This document shows, in pieces, positions 61,645-64,000 of a stretch of DNA of 64,000 nt; the first letter of the stretch is position 1, and every line of letters begins with the position of its first letter. This DNA is from Actinomycetota bacterium (GTDB lineage: Bacteria; Actinomycetota; Acidimicrobiia; Acidimicrobiales; CADCSY01). The notes under the pieces were generated by a model. It was not told where the DNA came from and made no database searches. It worked only from the letters and a program-made list of their open reading frames with translations. Both the position numbers and the translations under genes were made by a program. The stretch is from contig SIRW01000103.1 in assembly GCA_004366205.1 (NCBI GenBank), positions 1-64,000 of the forward strand, read 5' to 3'.

Positions 61645-61689
61645 CCCCCGGTGGGCCGGCCCCATCCGGGAGACGGCGAGCCGGCGCGC

Positions 61690-62382
61690 TCAGGTGCGGT
61701 TGGCGAACGCCTCGAGCTGCCGGGCCTCCCCGGCGACGAGCAGCACGTCGCCCTCGTGCACGACGGTGTCGGCAGTCGCGTAGGTGAAGCCCGCACCCCG
61801 CGGCTTGACGCAGACGACGGTGACGCCATGGCGCTGGCGGATGGCGGCGTCAGCCAGGCTGCGCCCCCACAGCTCGCGGGGGGCGGCGGTCTCGACGAGG
61901 GCGAAGCCCGGGTCGAGCTCGACGTAGTCCATCATGCGCCCGGTGACCAGGTGCGCCACCCGCTGGCCCATGTCGTGCTCGGGGAAGACCACGTGGTGGG
62001 CGCCGACCCGCTCGAGGATCCGGCCGTGGGCGTCGGTGACGGCCTTCGCCCAGATGAGCGGTACGCCCAGATCGACGAGCGCCGCGGTGCACAGGATGCT
62101 GGCCTCGATGTCCCCGCCGATGGCGACGACGGCGACGGGGAAGTCGCCCGCACCGAGCTGGGCCAGGGCCTTGGCGTTGGCGCCGTCGGCCTGGGCGACG
62201 TGGGTGAGCCGCTCGCTGGCGTCCTGCACCAGCTCGGCGTCGGTGTCGACCCCGAGCACCTCGTGGCCGAGCGCCACGAGGGTCTCGGCCAGGGCGGAGC
62301 CGAACCGGCCGAGCCCGATCACGAGGACCTGGGTCTCGGCCGGGACGGCGTCGTGGTCGTGGCGGCGGCGGTGTCTAGCCAA
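61690..62382 (-). CDS. TrkA/KtrA-type potassium uptake regulator
   Basis: 230 residues. RCK N-domain with V-I-G-L-G-R-F-G-S-A-L (nucleotide loop) and the acidic V-D-T-D at the end of strand 2, then an RCK-C domain (Y-A-T-A-D-T-V-V-H-E-G-D-V-L-L-V-A-G). It gates TrkH/KtrB-type channels in response to nucleotides. TTG 62380-62382 is the only good start, overlapping the trkH stop by 8 nt. Confidence 0.88.
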   Translation of the reverse strand: MARHRRRHDHDAVPAETQVLVIGLGRFGSALAETLVALGHEVLGVDTDAELVQDASERLTHVAQADGANAKALAQLGAGDFPVAVVAIGGDIEASILCTAALVDLGVPLIWAKAVTDAHGRILERVGAHHVVFPEHDMGQRVAHLVTGRMMDYVELDPGFALVETAAPRELWGRSLADAAIRQRHGVTVVCVKPRGAGFTYATADTVVHEGDVLLVAGEARQLEAFANRT

Positions 62383-63730
62383 TGATCGGGCGCTCCTCGG
62401 GCAGACGGTACAGGCGCTGGCGCTGGCGCAGCACGAGCGCGGCGAAGAGGGTGATGGGCCCGGCGCGGCCCACGAACATGAGCACCATCAACGTGAGCTG
62501 GCCGGTGCCGGGCAGGTCGGGGGTGATGCCGGTGGAGAGCCCCACCGTGCCGAAGGCGGAGAACGCCTCGAACAGCGAGCGCGCCAGCCCCGCCCCGCTC
62601 TCCACGACGAGCACGAGCGTGCCCACCACCGCCGCACCCAGGCCGAGGAGGGCGACCGCCAGGGCCTGGCGCTGGACGCTCGCCGGAGTCCGGCGCCCGA
62701 ACAGGGTGACCTCGGGGTCGCCCCGTACCTCGGACCAGATGACGAACGCCAGCAGGGCGAAGGTGGTCACCTTGATGCCGCCGGCGGTCGACGCCGACCC
62801 GCCGCCGACGAACATGAGCATGGCGGTGAGCAGCCAGCTCGCCTCGCTCATGGCGCCGACGTCGAGCGTGTTGAAGCCCGCCGTGCGCGGCATCACGGCG
62901 TGGACGAAGCCCGCCAGGCCCCGGCCCGGGACGTCGAGGGCACCGAGCGTCGCGGGGTTCGCCCACTCGAGGCCGAGGATGCCCAGCGTGCCCACGCCGA
63001 GCAGGGCGGCGGTGGTCACGAGCGTCAGCTTGGTGTGCAGCGACCACGAGCGGGGTGACCGGGCGGCTCGCCGCAGCTCGGCGAGGACGGGGAAGCCCAG
63101 GCCGCCCAGGACCACGCCGGCGGCCACGGTCAGGCTCATCCACCAGTCGCCGACGAAGCGCGTGAGGCTGTCGCTGTAGAGGGCGAAGCCTGCGTTGTTG
63201 AAGGCCGACACCGCGTGGAACACGCCATGGTACGCGGCCGTGCCGATCGGCGTGTCGTAGGCCCACCACAGCCGCGCCCCGATGAGCATGCTGCCCAGCA
63301 CCTCGAAGCACGCCGAGAAGGCCGCCACCCGGATCACCACCTGGCGGACCTCGCCGAGAGCCAGCGCGCCGGTCTCGGCCTGGGCCACGACCCGGCGGCG
63401 CAGGCCGATCCGTCGGGCGAGGAGGAGCCCGACCAGCGAGCCGGCCGTCATCAGGCCGAAGCCGCCGAGCTTGATCGACACGAGGATGACGGCCTGGCCG
63501 AAGCCCGACCAGTACGACGGCGTGTCGACGACGACGAGGCCCGTCACGCACACCGCCGAGGTGGCCGTGAACGCGGCCGTCAGCAGCGGCGCGCCGGCGT
63601 CCTCGGTCGTGGCGACCGGGAGGGTGAGCAGCACCGTGCCGAGGGCGATCGCCCCGAGGAACCCCAGCACCACGATGCGGGTGGGGTTGCGGCGGCCGGC
63701 GGCCCGGCGGGTACGGGGCCAGGCCCTCAC
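62375..63730 (-). CDS. TrkH/KtrB-family potassium transporter
   Basis: 451 residues with four pore-loop repeats: T-S-A-V-C-V-T-G-L, S-A-F-N-N-A-G-F, M-P-R-T-A-G-F-N-T and S-A-F-G-T-V-G-L-S-T-G, each with the K+-selectivity glycine. It fits KtrB/TrkH paired with the RCK gene downstream. GTG 63728-63730 was chosen since it overlaps the upstream stop (GTGA); a TTG two codons earlier is possible. Confidence 0.92.
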   Translation of the reverse strand: MRAWPRTRRAAGRRNPTRIVVLGFLGAIALGTVLLTLPVATTEDAGAPLLTAAFTATSAVCVTGLVVVDTPSYWSGFGQAVILVSIKLGGFGLMTAGSLVGLLLARRIGLRRRVVAQAETGALALGEVRQVVIRVAAFSACFEVLGSMLIGARLWWAYDTPIGTAAYHGVFHAVSAFNNAGFALYSDSLTRFVGDWWMSLTVAAGVVLGGLGFPVLAELRRAARSPRSWSLHTKLTLVTTAALLGVGTLGILGLEWANPATLGALDVPGRGLAGFVHAVMPRTAGFNTLDVGAMSEASWLLTAMLMFVGGGSASTAGGIKVTTFALLAFVIWSEVRGDPEVTLFGRRTPASVQRQALAVALLGLGAAVVGTLVLVVESGAGLARSLFEAFSAFGTVGLSTGITPDLPGTGQLTLMVLMFVGRAGPITLFAALVLRQRQRLYRLPEERPIIG

Positions 63731-64000
63731 CGCCAACCCCGGGAAGGCACGCGCCCGGCACCCCCGCGACCACGGATCACCAGCTCGCCGTGACGGCCCC
63801 GCACGACCTGGGAGACCCAGCCCAGGGCGAGGAGCACCGAGAACAGCTCGAGGCGGCCGAGGAGCATCAGCCCGCAGAGCACCAGTTGCGCGGGCCGGGT
63901 GAACACGGCGTAGCTGGCCATTGGCCCGGCGTCGCCGAGGGCGGGTCCCGTGTTCCCGATCGAGCTGACCACCGCACCCGCCGACGTGGGGATGTCCGTT
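63727..64000 (-). CDS. C-terminal part of a second TrkH-family protein (5' end outside window)
   Basis: The last ~90 residues, open through the right edge. T-S-A-G-A-V-V-S-S-I-G-N-T-G-P-A-L-G is the fourth pore-loop of TrkH, and L-G-R-L-E-L-F-S-V-L the conserved final helix. So two TrkH-like subunits lie in tandem ahead of trkA, presumably as paralogous channels. Confidence 0.85.
   Translation of the reverse strand, partial: TDIPTSAGAVVSSIGNTGPALGDAGPMASYAVFTRPAQLVLCGLMLLGRLELFSVLLALGWVSQVVRGRHGELVIRGRGGAGRVPSRGWR

Overview
This is a 64 kb chromosomal stretch from a high-G+C actinobacterium (G+C about 70% or more by eye). The conserved gene order mraZ-rsmH-ftsL-ftsI-murE-mraY-murD-ftsW ... 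murC-murB-ftsQ-ftsZ-pgeF-yggS-sepF-yggT-divIVA-ileS-dksA-lspA-rluD ... dnaE1, the mtrA-mtrB pair, a Bpa/PafE-type proteasome activator, menaquinone genes, meso-DAP-type MurE, no ftsA, and many starts with a TANNNT hexamer 6-10 nt upstream and no ribosome binding site (leaderless type) all fit Actinobacteria. Acidimicrobiia (Iamia/Ilumatobacter-like) is my best guess, by inference. No rRNA, tRNA, CRISPR array, insertion sequence or prophage was seen.

Layout. 1-3.6 kb: menaquinone genes (menH-like fragment, menA, menE) plus a TPR/esterase-like gene. 3.6-9.4 kb: accessory genes (two unknowns, a short-chain dehydrogenase, a VapBC-type toxin-antitoxin pair, a YyaL-type thioredoxin-fold protein, a nitroreductase). 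9.5-17.9 kb: dnaE1, bpa, a phosphodiesterase, an Rrf2 regulator, rluD, lspA, a DksA-like protein with a histone-like tail, and a DUF167 gene. 18-26.5 kb: ileS on the plus strand, a membrane protein with an H1-like tail, and the divisome block divIVA-yggT-sepF-yggS-pgeF-ftsZ. 26.6-42.3 kb: the dcw cell-wall cluster on the minus strand, interrupted at 29.8-33.4 kb by a plus-strand block of murG, a CBS-nucleotidyltransferase, a LegB-type sugar-nucleotide 4,6-dehydratase and a small selenoprotein. 42.6-50 kb: lplA-like gene, HNH nuclease, ROK kinase, and a moxR-DUF58-transglutaminase operon. 50-57.8 kb: dinB, Nudix, PhyH oxygenase, YbaK deacylase, methyltransferase, two PIG-L deacetylases, threonine aldolase, inositol monophosphatase. 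58-64 kb: mtrA-mtrB-lpqB-like operon, a dehydrogenase, and a Trk/Ktr potassium uptake operon running off the right edge.

How they work together. The central 30 kb is one programme of envelope synthesis and division: MraY, MurB-E and MurG make lipid II, FtsW/FtsI polymerise it at the septum, FtsQ/FtsL/FtsZ/SepF/DivIVA position the machinery, and MtrAB is a known envelope/division regulator in relatives. The most notable object is the gene at 33099-33368. It reads as an 89-residue Rdx/SelW-type protein only if an in-frame TGA at 33144-33146 is decoded as selenocysteine, giving a C-V-P-U redox motif, and a plausible bacterial SECIS hairpin follows at the expected distance. It lies inside the dcw cluster behind nucleotide-sugar genes. 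Other unusual objects are a 127-bp palindromic repeat element before mtrA, a pair of 47-bp inverted-repeat units before mraZ, a 19-bp inverted repeat between mraZ and rsmH, a symmetric promoter shared by menA and menE, and two different proteins with lysine/alanine histone-H1-like tails.
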